The notes under the pieces are model-generated. The model saw only the letters and a program-made list of their open reading frames with translations, did not search any database and had not been told where the DNA came from. The position numbers and the translations under genes were made by a program. This document shows positions 26,789-34,919 of a DNA stretch of 55,580 nucleotides, in pieces (within the stretch, counting starts at the first letter, position 1; each line of letters starts with the position of its first letter). Source of the DNA: Streptomyces fuscichromogenes (GTDB lineage Bacteria > Actinomycetota > Actinomycetes > Streptomycetales > Streptomycetaceae); contig NZ_BMML01000043.1 of assembly GCF_014645815.1 (NCBI RefSeq), positions 1 through 55,580 on the forward strand, read 5' to 3'.

Positions 26789-27231
26789 GTTCAAACTCCC
26801 AGGTCAGGACGAATGTTGCTGACCTTGAGAAAACCCGTCGGCCCCGACCCGACCACCGACCACCAGACCCCGACCACGGTCACGATGGGGACACGAAGCC
26901 CATGGTCGGGGTCATGGTCGGCCCGACCACAGGCCCGACCACGGGCTGGCAACGAACCGGCGGTCGTGCCCGCCCCGGAGCCCTCGACCCGTCCGCCGCT
27001 ACGCGGCCGCGGTCCGCGCAGCCGCCGGACTCGCCCCGCAGCCGGATGCCGGTTGCGACGTGGCTCGCGGCCGGTGTTGCGCACAGCCTCCCCGGACCTG
27101 CGCAACGAGGATTCATGAGGCGCCACATCAGATGCGCAGCGGGCACGCACTCAGACTGCGCAGGACCCTCGCCCGGTTGCGCAGCCGCCGTGCGCAACGC
27201 CCGCCAGAGGGTTGCGCAACCGGACTGCGCA
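26349..27231. repeat. Sixteen TGCGCA palindromes in two clusters; candidate origin/centromere
   Basis: TGCGCA starts at 26349, 26395, 26427, 26475, 26490, 26518, 26544 and 26578, then again at 27078, 27099, 27133, 27157, 27178, 27191, 27213 and 27226. Many copies extend to TTGCGCA or TGCGCAA. The word is very rare in the rest of the window. Eight copies lie inside the TcpC-like gene and eight in the non-coding gap. Iteron-like arrays of this sort mark replication origins, partition sites or transfer origins; which one applies cannot be told from sequence. Confidence 0.7.
26835..26945. promoter_or_regulatory. Left arm of mirrored operator region
   Basis: A run of CCGACCA / TGGTCGG words upstream of the transfer operon. 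Bases 26900-26930 match 27259-27289 as a 31-bp inverted repeat with one mismatch, at the centre of the near-palindrome TGGTCGGCCCGACCA. Similarity continues outward to an ATCGTGACCG word. Likely binding site for a shared regulator of the two divergent operons. Confidence 0.65.
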
Positions 27232-27258
27232 CTTTCCGGGAAGCCGCGTTGGAGAAGC

Positions 27259-27345
27259 GTGGTCGGCCCGACCATGACCCCGACCATGGCAGGTAGAAAG
27301 CCTCCGTTGCCGGATCGTGACCGATGGTCGGGGTTCGTGGCCGCC
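27259..27345. promoter_or_regulatory. Right arm of mirrored operator region
   Basis: The inverted counterpart of the left arm, starting GTGGTCGGCCCGACCATG and including a second TGGTCGGGG copy at about 27324-27332. It lies about 140-230 bases before the start of the plus-strand HTH gene, so each divergent operon reads out of an equivalent sequence. Confidence 0.65.
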
Positions 27346-27485
27346 GGACCGGTCGGGGCCGGCGGGTGATCTGTCGGTATGAAACACACGCACCTCCCCT
27401 CACCCGGGAACGGAGACGGCCCCCCGCCGGCGGTCCCGGCGTCCTGCCCCGGCTACGGCGCGCGGCCCGCGTCGAGGGCACGGCG

Positions 27486-28925
27486 GTGAGCCGTTTCGGG
27501 GCGGGGGTCCGCCGGGGTGTGATGGCCGCCGACCGGTTCACGCAGATCGCGAACGGACTGTTCCGGGACGGCCGGCTGTCGTTCAAGGCGAAGGGGATCT
27601 TCGGGTACGTCAGCACCCACCGGGACGGCTGGCAGATCACCGTCGCCCACCTGATCTCCGCAGGCCCCGACGGACGGGAGGCGGTCCGTGCCGGCCTGAA
27701 GGAACTGGAGCGGTACGGCTATCTCGTCCGCGAGCGTCTGCGCCGCCCGGACGGGACGCTCGGCGAGGTCGTCTACGCGATCACCGACCGTCCCGCCGTC
27801 GTCGAGGTCTCCGCCCCGGGGGCCACCTCCGCACGTGCGATCGAGAACGTACGCGACGCCGGTTTCGGGGCGGGGGTCCGCCGGGGTGTGATGGCCGCCG
27901 ATCAGTACACGCAGATCGCGAACGGACTGTTCCGGGACGGCCGGCTGTCGTTCAAGGCGAAGGGGATCTTCGGGTACGTCAGCACCCACCGGGACGGCTG
28001 GCAGGTCACCGTCGCCGAGCTCGTGCGCCGGGGCCGCGAAGGCGTCGACGCGGTCACCACCGGACTCAAGCAACTGGAACAGCACGGATTCCTCTACCGC
28101 AGCCGCGAGCGCAACCCCGACGGCACGCTCGGCCAAGCGCTGTACGTCATCACCGACCTGCCCGCTCTGGAAAACGCCACGTCACAGCCAGAGTCGGGTT
28201 TTCCAGGATTGGCTGAGCCTACGTTGGCTGATCCCGGCACTAAGAACACCAACAGAAAGAAGACCAGGACAGAGAAGACCAGCCCCCTCCCTCCGTGCCG
28301 CCGCACCGACGCCGCACGCACATCTGGACGCCCGCACCAGCGGGACACGCCGGCCGTGCAGTCCGCGCCGGCAGCCGATGCGATGCACCCGGGGATCCGG
28401 CTGCTCCTCGACCTCGGGGCGGCCCGCCCCGACCTGCTGCTGACCGGGAAGACGCTCACCGATCAAGGCCGCGTCGTGACCGTGATGCTGGAGGCCGGCT
28501 GGAGCGCCGACCACTTGCGGCATGTCATCGCCGGCCGGCCCCTGCCCCACCCCGTCCGCACGACGGTCGGCGCGATCATCGCCGCCCGCCTGCGCGCCGC
28601 CCAGGCGTATCCGCCGCCGGCCATCGAGGCCGACCCCCGCGACCAGCCCGCCTGGGACACCCCGCCGCTACGGCGGTCTCCCGACTCCGCGGCCGCGCGG
28701 ACGGTGAGCGAAGCACTGACCTACCGGGCCCTCGTCGAGTGCGCCGGCTGCGGCCGACCCGGGACCGCCCCCGGCGAGGACCTCTGCCCGGCCTGCCTCG
28801 GCTGGCCGCTGTGCCACACATGCCCCGGACCCACCCCACGACGCGCCCACCCCCACGGCGACGGCCGCTGCACCACGTGTGCCTCCGCCCTGAGCGATCA
28901 CCACCTGGAAGGAAGCAACCCGTGA
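27486..28925 (+). CDS. Tandem helix-turn-helix (HTH_36-like) plasmid protein with zinc ribbon
   Basis: GTG at 27486 has GAGGG seven bases upstream. The 479-residue protein has two copies of a replication-initiator-like winged helix (HTH_36 type), each starting RFGAGVRRGVMAAD or its equivalent and containing FRDGRLSFKAKGIFGYVSTH (about residues 2-110 and 125-235). A Lys/Arg-rich linker follows, then a helical region (about 300-400) and a C-terminal Cys-rich part with CAGCGRPG, CPACLG, CHTC and CTTC (zinc ribbons). The first halves of the two HTH copies are almost identical in DNA. It faces the origin-like region and may bind it; a replication or transfer regulator is the likely role. Confidence 0.7.
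   Translation: MSRFGAGVRRGVMAADRFTQIANGLFRDGRLSFKAKGIFGYVSTHRDGWQITVAHLISAGPDGREAVRAGLKELERYGYLVRERLRRPDGTLGEVVYAITDRPAVVEVSAPGATSARAIENVRDAGFGAGVRRGVMAADQYTQIANGLFRDGRLSFKAKGIFGYVSTHRDGWQVTVAELVRRGREGVDAVTTGLKQLEQHGFLYRSRERNPDGTLGQALYVITDLPALENATSQPESGFPGLAEPTLADPGTKNTNRKKTRTEKTSPLPPCRRTDAARTSGRPHQRDTPAVQSAPAADAMHPGIRLLLDLGAARPDLLLTGKTLTDQGRVVTVMLEAGWSADHLRHVIAGRPLPHPVRTTVGAIIAARLRAAQAYPPPAIEADPRDQPAWDTPPLRRSPDSAAARTVSEALTYRALVECAGCGRPGTAPGEDLCPACLGWPLCHTCPGPTPRRAHPHGDGRCTTCASALSDHHLEGSNP
27493..27647 (+). repeat. 155-bp direct repeat, copy 1
   Basis: Matches 27862-28016 at a 369-bp (123-codon) offset with about four mismatches. It covers the recognition-helix half of the first HTH domain and ends sharply at GTCGCC, after which the copies are clearly diverged. 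Confidence 0.85.
27862..28016 (+). repeat. 155-bp direct repeat, copy 2
   Basis: Second copy of the HTH-coding direct repeat. Differences from copy 1 include three close changes near 27901-27907 and one A/G change near 28004. Confidence 0.85.
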
Positions 28926-30376
28926 CCGACACACTCCACACGGCGCCGCCGACCGCACACCACGACCGCCCCTTCGCCCGCGACGCGGGGCGGTGGGAAA
29001 AGGAACGCTCCCGGGCCTGGCGGACCGGACACATCCGCGACGACACCTGCTCGGCCGCCTGCGAGCCCCTGCTCGTTCACGAGCACACCGGGTGGGGTTC
29101 TCTCGCGTGGACCGTTCCCGCCGACGGCAGTTCGCGCGCGAACCTCCACCAGGTCGCGGTCCTCGCACCGTCCGCCACCCGCACCCAACGCCTCGCCCTG
29201 CGCTGGCTGACCCGGCGTCCCGCCCGACTCATCACCGCCGACGCTCGCCCCGGATCGCCGCGGCTCTCCGCCTGCGCCGTCGCCGTCATCAGCCTGATCA
29301 TCGGCCTGATCGCCATCAGCCGCGGATTCCCGGTCTCCGTCGGCCTGCCGGCGATGCTCCTGGCCCCGTTGGCCGTCGAGTACCTCCCTGACCGGCTCGA
29401 CGCCCGGGCTCGCGAACACGTCCGCATGGTCGAAGACGCCGCCGCCTGCCGCTACCTGCAGCGGCTCGGCGCCCTGCACACCGTTCTCGTCCAGGCCGCC
29501 GCCCGCAGCGACCGCTACGAACTGCGCCGCTCGGCCGAGATCGGCCACACCCTGCTCTGGGACACCGCCGATCTGCTCCAGACCCAGGACACCCGCTCGG
29601 CCTCCGCCTACCTCATCACCCGCGAGCGCCTGATGGTCCAACTCGTTCACCAGGTCACTCAGATCCTCAGGCACACCACGGAGGACGGCCTGGCCGGTGC
29701 GAACCCGGACTCCGGCCCTGGGCGGCACGCGGATCCGCACCCGCGGGCCAAGCGGCCAGCAACCGACCCGGCACCTCATCACGCACCCAGCCCACTCCTG
29801 CAGGAAGGAACGCCGCTCATGCCGCAGCCCGAGCCCATCCCGGTGATCCGCTCCCTGAATGTCTACTTCCTCTTCGCCCACGAGCCGTACCATCCGGTCG
29901 GCGCCCAGGAGATCAACACGACCGTTGTCGCGGCAGCGTCGTTGTTGCACCCCGGCGTGCGGCAGCCCGACGGCGTTCGCATCCACGACCACCTTGTCCG
30001 CGGCCGCCGGCCGGGCGAGATCGTGCCGCTGTCCACGCTCACCCACGAACTTGACGGCGGCGCACGCTGGCCGGAGGTCGGCGACTGGGAGGCCGTGACC
30101 CGCGACCTGCTTCAGCTCATCCGCGACAACGCATGCGACGCCCTCAGCCTGGGCCTCCCATACATCGCTCGCGCCCTCGTGTGCGCGGGCCCGCACAGCG
30201 AGGTCCGCACCATCGACCCCTCGTCCGGAGCGCGCCGCGTATACGGGCCCGCCGACCGGATCGAGGTGCTTGTCGAGGTCGGCAAACACCTGGCCTGGGC
30301 GGAAGCGGGATCCCCTCTGTGGCCCGGCCACGGCCTGCTCACTCCACTCGCCGGCACCGGAAAGGAACCCCGGTGA
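28922..30376 (+). CDS. Membrane protein, apparent fusion of two plasmid proteins
   Basis: GTG at 28922 overlaps the HTH-gene stop as GTGA and has GGAAGGA upstream. The 484-residue frame has two parts. Residues 1-265 carry an N-terminal soluble region, two membrane helices (about 120-155) and a helical cytoplasmic region with AREHVRMVEDAAACRYLQRLGALH. A low-complexity link of about 35 residues follows, then a soluble domain from about 300 beginning MPQPEPIPVIRSLNVYFLFAHEPYHP. An in-frame ATG at 29820 has GGAAGGA nine bases before it, so the second part may also be made alone. Neither part belongs to a family I recognise. Confidence 0.65.
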   Translation: MTDTLHTAPPTAHHDRPFARDAGRWEKERSRAWRTGHIRDDTCSAACEPLLVHEHTGWGSLAWTVPADGSSRANLHQVAVLAPSATRTQRLALRWLTRRPARLITADARPGSPRLSACAVAVISLIIGLIAISRGFPVSVGLPAMLLAPLAVEYLPDRLDARAREHVRMVEDAAACRYLQRLGALHTVLVQAAARSDRYELRRSAEIGHTLLWDTADLLQTQDTRSASAYLITRERLMVQLVHQVTQILRHTTEDGLAGANPDSGPGRHADPHPRAKRPATDPAPHHAPSPLLQEGTPLMPQPEPIPVIRSLNVYFLFAHEPYHPVGAQEINTTVVAAASLLHPGVRQPDGVRIHDHLVRGRRPGEIVPLSTLTHELDGGARWPEVGDWEAVTRDLLQLIRDNACDALSLGLPYIARALVCAGPHSEVRTIDPSSGARRVYGPADRIEVLVEVGKHLAWAEAGSPLWPGHGLLTPLAGTGKEPR

Positions 30377-30443
30377 CTTCGGGCACGGAGCGTTCCACGG
30401 CCCACCGCTGAAGGCATGAAGCAACTTCTGGTGGACACAACAC

Positions 30444-30471
30444 GGCGCCCCAGGCCAACGCCTGGAGCGCC
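30444..30471. terminator. Bidirectional hairpin between convergent genes
   Basis: GGCGC-C-CCAGGC and GCCTGG-A-GCGCC pair around a CAAC loop with one internal mismatch. It lies between the ends of the plus-strand membrane gene and the minus-strand methyltransferase gene. No T-run, as is usual in this genus. Confidence 0.6.
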
Positions 30472-30522
30472 GCAGCGTTTCGTGCCCGCGTACGAGGGCT
30501 GCTCACTCGGGGGTCCGGGCCG

Positions 30523-31776
30523 TCATGACGGCAGAATCTTCAAGGTTTCCAGAGCTGTCCAGGTGGCGACCGTTACGGGTACCGCATCGCCCACCTGGAG
30601 TTTCCGAGCGGGCTCCTCACCGGCGAACTCGTGATGCTCGGGGAAGCCTTGGGCATCGGCGTTCTCCTCGACGGTCAGCGGCCGGTACTCGCACTCGTCG
30701 ATGTCCATGTCCGGGGCGGGACGCGCGAGGTAGTGGTGGGCGCCGCCCTGAGCGGTGACCGTGCCGATCGGAACGTCGAGAGAAGTCGCGCCGCCGTGGT
30801 TGCGGCGGGTGACGATGAACGGCTTGCCGCCGAACAGCTTGTGGCCCTCCGCCACGCCGGCACGGGCCGCAGGCGCGTACGCCTCGAACTCGTTGCGGTC
30901 CTGCCGGCCGTCGCCGAACCGGTGCCCGCGCACCGTCTCATCGATCACCTCGCCGATGCCCCGGACGACCGGCTCGACGCGCGCATGGCACCGCTGGGTC
31001 GGGCATACGTAGTAGTACGAACGCTTCGCCAGGGAGGCGCCGCTCTTGGGCATCCTGCGAAGGTAGGCGCCGATGCGGCGGCCGCGGCCGTTCTGAACGC
31101 CCGGCCAGTGCTGGATGCCCCGTACCGGACCGCAGTTCGGGCAGATCGAGACGGGGCGGGGCTGCAGGTCGGGCACTTTGCCGATGTCCTTGCGAACCAT
31201 CACCCACACGAGCCGGTCGCGGTACTGGGGGACCGGGTCAAGGACGGTGCCGTCCGGCATCTCGACGCTGACGTGGGCTGAGTTCACGCACGCCAGCGTC
31301 GTGTAGTAGCCATGACGACCGAGGACGTCCCACACCCCCAGCCAGGCGTCGAAGAGCCGCGGATTGCGGGTGAAGAACCCGGGCACGTTCTCTCCCACGT
31401 AGGCCAGTGGCTCGTGGACGTCGACATAGCGGATGGGCTCCCACGCGGTCATGCGCGTCTGCTCCCACCGGCTGGGCCTCCCCTGCGTTCCATCGCCGAC
31501 GTCGAACTCCAACTGCACGCGGGCCCTGCTGTTGCCGCCGGCAGGGGTTGCTTCCCGGCAGATCGGCGAGCCGGCCAGGACGTCCGCGTAAGGCAGGGTG
31601 CGCATGTCGATGGTCTGAATCGCTGCTTCTCGCGTATAGAGGCCCGGGACGTTGGCGCGGGCGGTCCTGATGGCCCACGGATTGTGGTTGGCGCCGAAGA
31701 GCGGGGTGTATCCCGCGTTCATGAAGCCGCGGCCGTCGCCCCAGCCTCCGCTGAAAAGGTGGCCAGAGGTGTACAC
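30523..31776 (-). CDS. DNA C5-cytosine methyltransferase
   Basis: GTG at 31776 has GGAGG six bases upstream and sits one base after the stop of the PP-loop gene. The 417-residue protein shows motif I HLFSGGWGDGRGFMNAG (about 6-22), motif IV GSPICREATP with the catalytic Cys73, motif VI GENVPGFF (Glu129) and motif VIII QYRDR (about 184-188). An inserted zinc ribbon in the target-recognition region uses C212, C215, C258 and C263. Motif IV normally reads PPC; here it is PIC. No partner restriction endonuclease is next to it, so an orphan or protective methyltransferase within the modification island is likely. Confidence 0.88.
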   Translation of the reverse strand: MYTSGHLFSGGWGDGRGFMNAGYTPLFGANHNPWAIRTARANVPGLYTREAAIQTIDMRTLPYADVLAGSPICREATPAGGNSRARVQLEFDVGDGTQGRPSRWEQTRMTAWEPIRYVDVHEPLAYVGENVPGFFTRNPRLFDAWLGVWDVLGRHGYYTTLACVNSAHVSVEMPDGTVLDPVPQYRDRLVWVMVRKDIGKVPDLQPRPVSICPNCGPVRGIQHWPGVQNGRGRRIGAYLRRMPKSGASLAKRSYYYVCPTQRCHARVEPVVRGIGEVIDETVRGHRFGDGRQDRNEFEAYAPAARAGVAEGHKLFGGKPFIVTRRNHGGATSLDVPIGTVTAQGGAHHYLARPAPDMDIDECEYRPLTVEENADAQGFPEHHEFAGEEPARKLQVGDAVPVTVATWTALETLKILPS

Positions 31777-31777
31777 G

Positions 31778-32875
31778 TCACACCTCCCGGCCCGTAGCCG
31801 GGACGGCCGTGCTGCCTGCTGCGCAGCTGTCGCAGCCGCCGGGCAGGGCATCCGCCGCAGAAGCGGGACGGACGTAGCGAGCGCGCTTGGCGGGCTTCTT
31901 CAGCGCGGCCTCGACGGCACGCTCCATGGCGTCGAACTCGGGACCCTCGTCCTCGATGACCACCCCGGGATCGGGGGCCTTGGCCCGGCCTGCCCGCTCG
32001 ATCAACTCGGCCATGCTGGTGTTGGGGTTGAAGGGGACGCCCCGTACCTGCTCGACGAGGGCGTACAGCCCGGCCAGCCGGGGCCTGCGCCGCACGGCGA
32101 GCAGGAGGTCCCGCTGGTTGGCGAGGACGCACAGCGAGCACGAGCAGCGGCTGGAGCCCATCCAGTCTCCGGCGCCAGGGCGGGAGTCGTAGCACCACTG
32201 GTGAGGAAGGCTCCGCTCGTCCGTCCAGTCCTTCACCTCCTGGGTGGTCACCTGGTGTGCCGGGGACCACTCGTGCACGATCCGGGCCGTGTTCTCGGTG
32301 GTCGTACGCAGCGCGGGCCGCTTCTTACGGTCAGGGCTCTCATCGGCCCTGATCCCCAGGACGTTGGCGCAGACCGCCGGACGGCCGAGCCGCTTCTTGT
32401 GGTCCCTGACCATGGAGCTGAAGGCGCCGTAGATGGGGCCGGTCTTCCAGTCGCTCCGGCAGGGGAGTACGCCCTTCCACGGCCAGTCACCGCGCTCGGC
32501 GATGTAGGTCAGCAGGTCGTAGGGGACCCGTTCGCCCTCCAGTTCTCGGGTCCGGCGGACCTCGATGTGCCGCTTGGGAGGCACACCCAGGGCGCGGCTG
32601 TGAAGGGCCGCCAGCTCGCTGCTGCCGGGGTAGCGGATGCCGTCGACGGTGACGGCGGGCCACTCCAAGGGGCCGAGCGAGGCGTGGATCGTGTAGACCC
32701 GGTCCTCGACGCCGGCGGCGCGCGCAGCGTCCAGGGCCAGGGCGGCAGCCCGAGGGCCGTCCTTCCCGCCCGAGAGATTGAGGATGTAGATGTCGACCTC
32801 GTCCGGGACGAGGTCTGGTACGCGGGCGGCTTCGTGCTCGTCGGGGAACAGGCCGAGCTGCAGACTGCTGCTCAT
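31778..32875 (-). CDS. PAPS-reductase-like PP-loop protein (phage/plasmid type)
   Basis: The 365-residue protein has the PP-loop SGGKDG (about 35-40) on the strand IYILNLSGGKD, the LGIRADES segment (about 173-180) of the PAPS reductase family, and Cys residues at 139, 228, 244, 246 and 249 that could hold an Fe-S cluster or zinc. Relatives adenylate a substrate and often take part in thiolation or base modification; DndC of the phosphorothioation system is one. The last PP-loop residue is Gly rather than Ser. No dndD/E-type genes are present. ATG at 32875 follows GGAG by eight bases, below a CGGCAA leader hairpin. Confidence 0.75.
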   Translation of the reverse strand: MSSSLQLGLFPDEHEAARVPDLVPDEVDIYILNLSGGKDGPRAAALALDAARAAGVEDRVYTIHASLGPLEWPAVTVDGIRYPGSSELAALHSRALGVPPKRHIEVRRTRELEGERVPYDLLTYIAERGDWPWKGVLPCRSDWKTGPIYGAFSSMVRDHKKRLGRPAVCANVLGIRADESPDRKKRPALRTTTENTARIVHEWSPAHQVTTQEVKDWTDERSLPHQWCYDSRPGAGDWMGSSRCSCSLCVLANQRDLLLAVRRRPRLAGLYALVEQVRGVPFNPNTSMAELIERAGRAKAPDPGVVIEDEGPEFDAMERAVEAALKKPAKRARYVRPASAADALPGGCDSCAAGSTAVPATGREV

Positions 32876-32942
32876 GGAGGAATCTCCTTGGGAGCTGGGG
32901 TTGGTGGCCTGTCGGCCGGGCGTTGCCGCGCCCGGCCGACAG
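32876..32942 (-). promoter_or_regulatory. CGGCAA leader hairpin, 14-bp stem
   Basis: The hairpin at 32909-32942 has two 14-base arms (CTGTCGGCCGGGCG and its complement) around CGGCAA, then GCCACCAACCCC and a GGAG site before the PP-loop start. It begins 17 bases after the previous gene's stop and has no TATWATTGATTT promoter, so it can act both as a terminator-like hairpin and as a leader. Confidence 0.75.
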
Positions 32943-32959
32943 GTGATGGAGCAGGTGCC

Positions 32960-33790
32960 TCAGGCGAGGGGCTGCCGGGGCTCGTCCCGGAGGACGGGCC
33001 CGCCGCGGTGCTGGCGGGCGCGCTTGAGTACGGCGGCCGCCAGTGCCGCGGTGTCGGCGGCGCGGGTGTGGACCTTGCGGGGAGAGCGGTAGACCTCGAC
33101 GGCGCCGTCCCGGACGGCGAGCCACCCGCCGGGGACGGCCTTCGCGTGCCCGGAGCTGTCGCCGCGCTCGTCGACGGGGGTGCCGCTGATGGTGACCTCG
33201 GAAGCGTCGGCCAGGGGGACGCGCAGGCACGGTCCCGCCTTCTCGTGGCTGGAGATCCAGCCCAGACCCCCGGTCTCCAGGCCGCCCACGAGCGAGATGG
33301 TGCAGTCGTCCGGCAGGTCCGCGAGTCGGACGTCCCGGGTGTAGTGGGTGAGCGTGATGTCGAGGATCCGGAGAGTGGAGACGTCGACATGGACGGCGTG
33401 GGCGTGGCCCTGCGTCTGGACGGTCCACTCGTAGAAGTAGCGGACGTCGTCACCGGTGCAGAGCACAGCAGGACCGAAGCCGGTCAGTGAACCGTCCGAC
33501 AGCGCGCGGGTGAACCTGAAGAACCGCTTCACCTCGTACGCGCCGGCCGGGAGGTTCGGCAGCGGCGTCCGCTCGCCCGAGCCCGGCAGGTCCGCGAAGG
33601 TGGTGATGGCGCGGGCCTGGACGAGCGTGTGCTCGGTGAACCCCACCCGGGCAGTTGACGGCTTCGACGACCAGAACTCGTGGTGGTGGCGGGCGGCTGA
33701 TGCGTGGAGCGCTGTCGAGCGGTGCGCGGACCCGTACCGGTCGTAGACCGTCACCGTCCAGTACACGGTTCGGGCTTCTGTTTTGATCAC
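32960..33790 (-). CDS. Hypothetical protein, first gene of modification operon
   Basis: GTG at 33790 follows AGGAG by five bases. The 276-residue protein is mixed alpha/beta with no signal or membrane segment. Notable stretches are VYWTVTVYDRYGSAHR at the start, FFRFTRALSDGSLTGFGPAVLC and LRILDITLTHYTRDVRLADLPDD. No family recognised. It has its own AT-rich promoter and CGGCAA leader and is followed by the PP-loop gene after 84 bases, so the two are probably co-transcribed. Confidence 0.65.
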   Translation of the reverse strand: MIKTEARTVYWTVTVYDRYGSAHRSTALHASAARHHHEFWSSKPSTARVGFTEHTLVQARAITTFADLPGSGERTPLPNLPAGAYEVKRFFRFTRALSDGSLTGFGPAVLCTGDDVRYFYEWTVQTQGHAHAVHVDVSTLRILDITLTHYTRDVRLADLPDDCTISLVGGLETGGLGWISSHEKAGPCLRVPLADASEVTISGTPVDERGDSSGHAKAVPGGWLAVRDGAVEVYRSPRKVHTRAADTAALAAAVLKRARQHRGGPVLRDEPRQPLA

Positions 33791-33875
33791 GTCTGCTCCT
33801 GTGTCGGCTGGTGACCGCTCCAGGTTGCCGCCTGGAACTTGAAATCAATTATACTCGCTTTTTGGGGTGGTGCAA
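33791..33875 (-). promoter_or_regulatory. Promoter plus CGGCAA leader hairpin
   Basis: -35 TTGCAC (33870-33875), 16-base spacer and -10 TATAAT (33848-33853) run into TGATTT. The hairpin (33819-33836) has 6-bp arms TCCAGG/CCTGGA around CGGCAA. CACCAGCC, AGGAG and the GTG follow. The -35 box lies in the loop of a GGGG/CCCC inverted repeat. Confidence 0.8.
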
Positions 33876-34044
33876 CCCCCTTAACCGGAAGGGCGTGCAG
33901 GTCAGGGCCTTGACGCGGCGGGCCTGTGTCCGACTGAACGCGGCAGCAGTTCAGGCGGCTTGATCACCCGCCCGTTGCTCCGGTCGGACCCGATAGTCCG
34001 TCACGGGCCGGCCGCCGCGGAGCTGGGGGGTGAGGTGCAGGCTC

Positions 34045-34485
34045 TCAGGAATGAGCCAGGGCGTCTGCCCGCAGGTGGGCAAACAAGGCCTGCACCTCCT
34101 GCGGGTTATCCCCGTCCGAGGTGAAGGAGAGGATCGCTTGCAAGACGTGGCGGGCGAGGTCGCCGGTCGCCTGGACGTCACCGCCGACGGAGAGGGCCCA
34201 GCCGGACACCATGCTCACCGCCACCGTGGTCATGTGCAAGATGAGGCCATTCGACTCCGTCAGAGCCTCTTGCCGGTCGGCCCCGTCCTGATCTGAGATG
34301 CCGGTGACGATCAGCACCATGGTCTGCATCCTGCTGACGCCGAACTCGGCGATCAGCGCGGCCAACGGCTGTTCGTCATGCCCACCGCGGACCAGGGCGG
34401 CCAGAGCGTCGTTGTCATCGGACCACGCCGCTTCCAACGCGGCAACCACACGCATGACCTGATCCGGGGTCAGCTCTGGCGACAT
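34045..34485 (-). CDS. Hypothetical helical protein
   Basis: ATG at 34485 gives 146 residues starting MSPELTPDQVMRVVAALEAAW. The sequence is mainly helical with a moderately hydrophobic centre (LILHMTTVAVSMVSGWAL) that may be buried rather than membrane-spanning. There is no clear ribosome site and no leader hairpin, which sets it apart from neighbours. Family not recognised. Confidence 0.55.
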   Translation of the reverse strand: MSPELTPDQVMRVVAALEAAWSDDNDALAALVRGGHDEQPLAALIAEFGVSRMQTMVLIVTGISDQDGADRQEALTESNGLILHMTTVAVSMVSGWALSVGGDVQATGDLARHVLQAILSFTSDGDNPQEVQALFAHLRADALAHS

Positions 34486-34635
34486 GGCGGCAGCGTAGCC
34501 ACCCCGGTTCGGCCCCGGACGTGATTCAGAGTCGAAGTCCCTCGAACGAGGCAGGAGACCGGACCGGGATGAGCCCCGCCCCACAACCGACGGCCTTCGG
34601 GCATGCCTGAGAGGGTCGCTCTCAGGCAGGGGCAA

Positions 34636-34890
34636 CTACAGCGCGGGCAGTGGCCAGGTTTGGTCGTCGACGCCGAGGATGAGCACGTGGTGTCCGACGG
34701 TCCGGATCGTGTCGCCGGTGACCTGCTCGACGTCCAGCCGCAGCCGGACGCGCCCGGCGCCTTCGCCGTTGGCCGCGAGGTCGCGTTCCAGCTCGTCGTC
34801 GAGGCGGTCCAGGGCGGCCTCGGCCGCGGCGTAGTCGGCCAGGCCCTGGGCGAGGAGCCGGCGGGTGAGGGTGTCGCGTACCTGAAACAT
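34636..34890 (-). CDS. Small hypothetical protein
   Basis: ATG at 34890 (84 residues, starting MFQVRDTLTRRLL) has GAGGAA upstream; a GTG at 34923 overlapping the previous stop as GTGA would add 11 residues. The protein has a helix-rich acidic first half and a beta C-terminus with TIRTVGHHVLILGVDD. It is coupled to the gene upstream. No family recognised. Confidence 0.6.
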   Translation of the reverse strand: MFQVRDTLTRRLLAQGLADYAAAEAALDRLDDELERDLAANGEGAGRVRLRLDVEQVTGDTIRTVGHHVLILGVDDQTWPLPAL

Positions 34891-34919
34891 CGGGGCTCGT
34901 TCCTCAGCTGGTGGGGTGG

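Noticed and set aside
30373..30411. Twelve-codon frame with GTG overlapping the previous stop and a good ribosome site
   Set aside because: Too short to call a gene; it may be the remnant of a deleted third gene of the operon.
30523..31776. Type II restriction-modification system
   Set aside because: No restriction endonuclease-like gene is adjacent to either methyltransferase gene.
31778..32875. Dnd phosphorothioation system
   Set aside because: A DndC-like PP-loop protein is present but DndA, DndD, DndE or restriction partners are not seen in the window.
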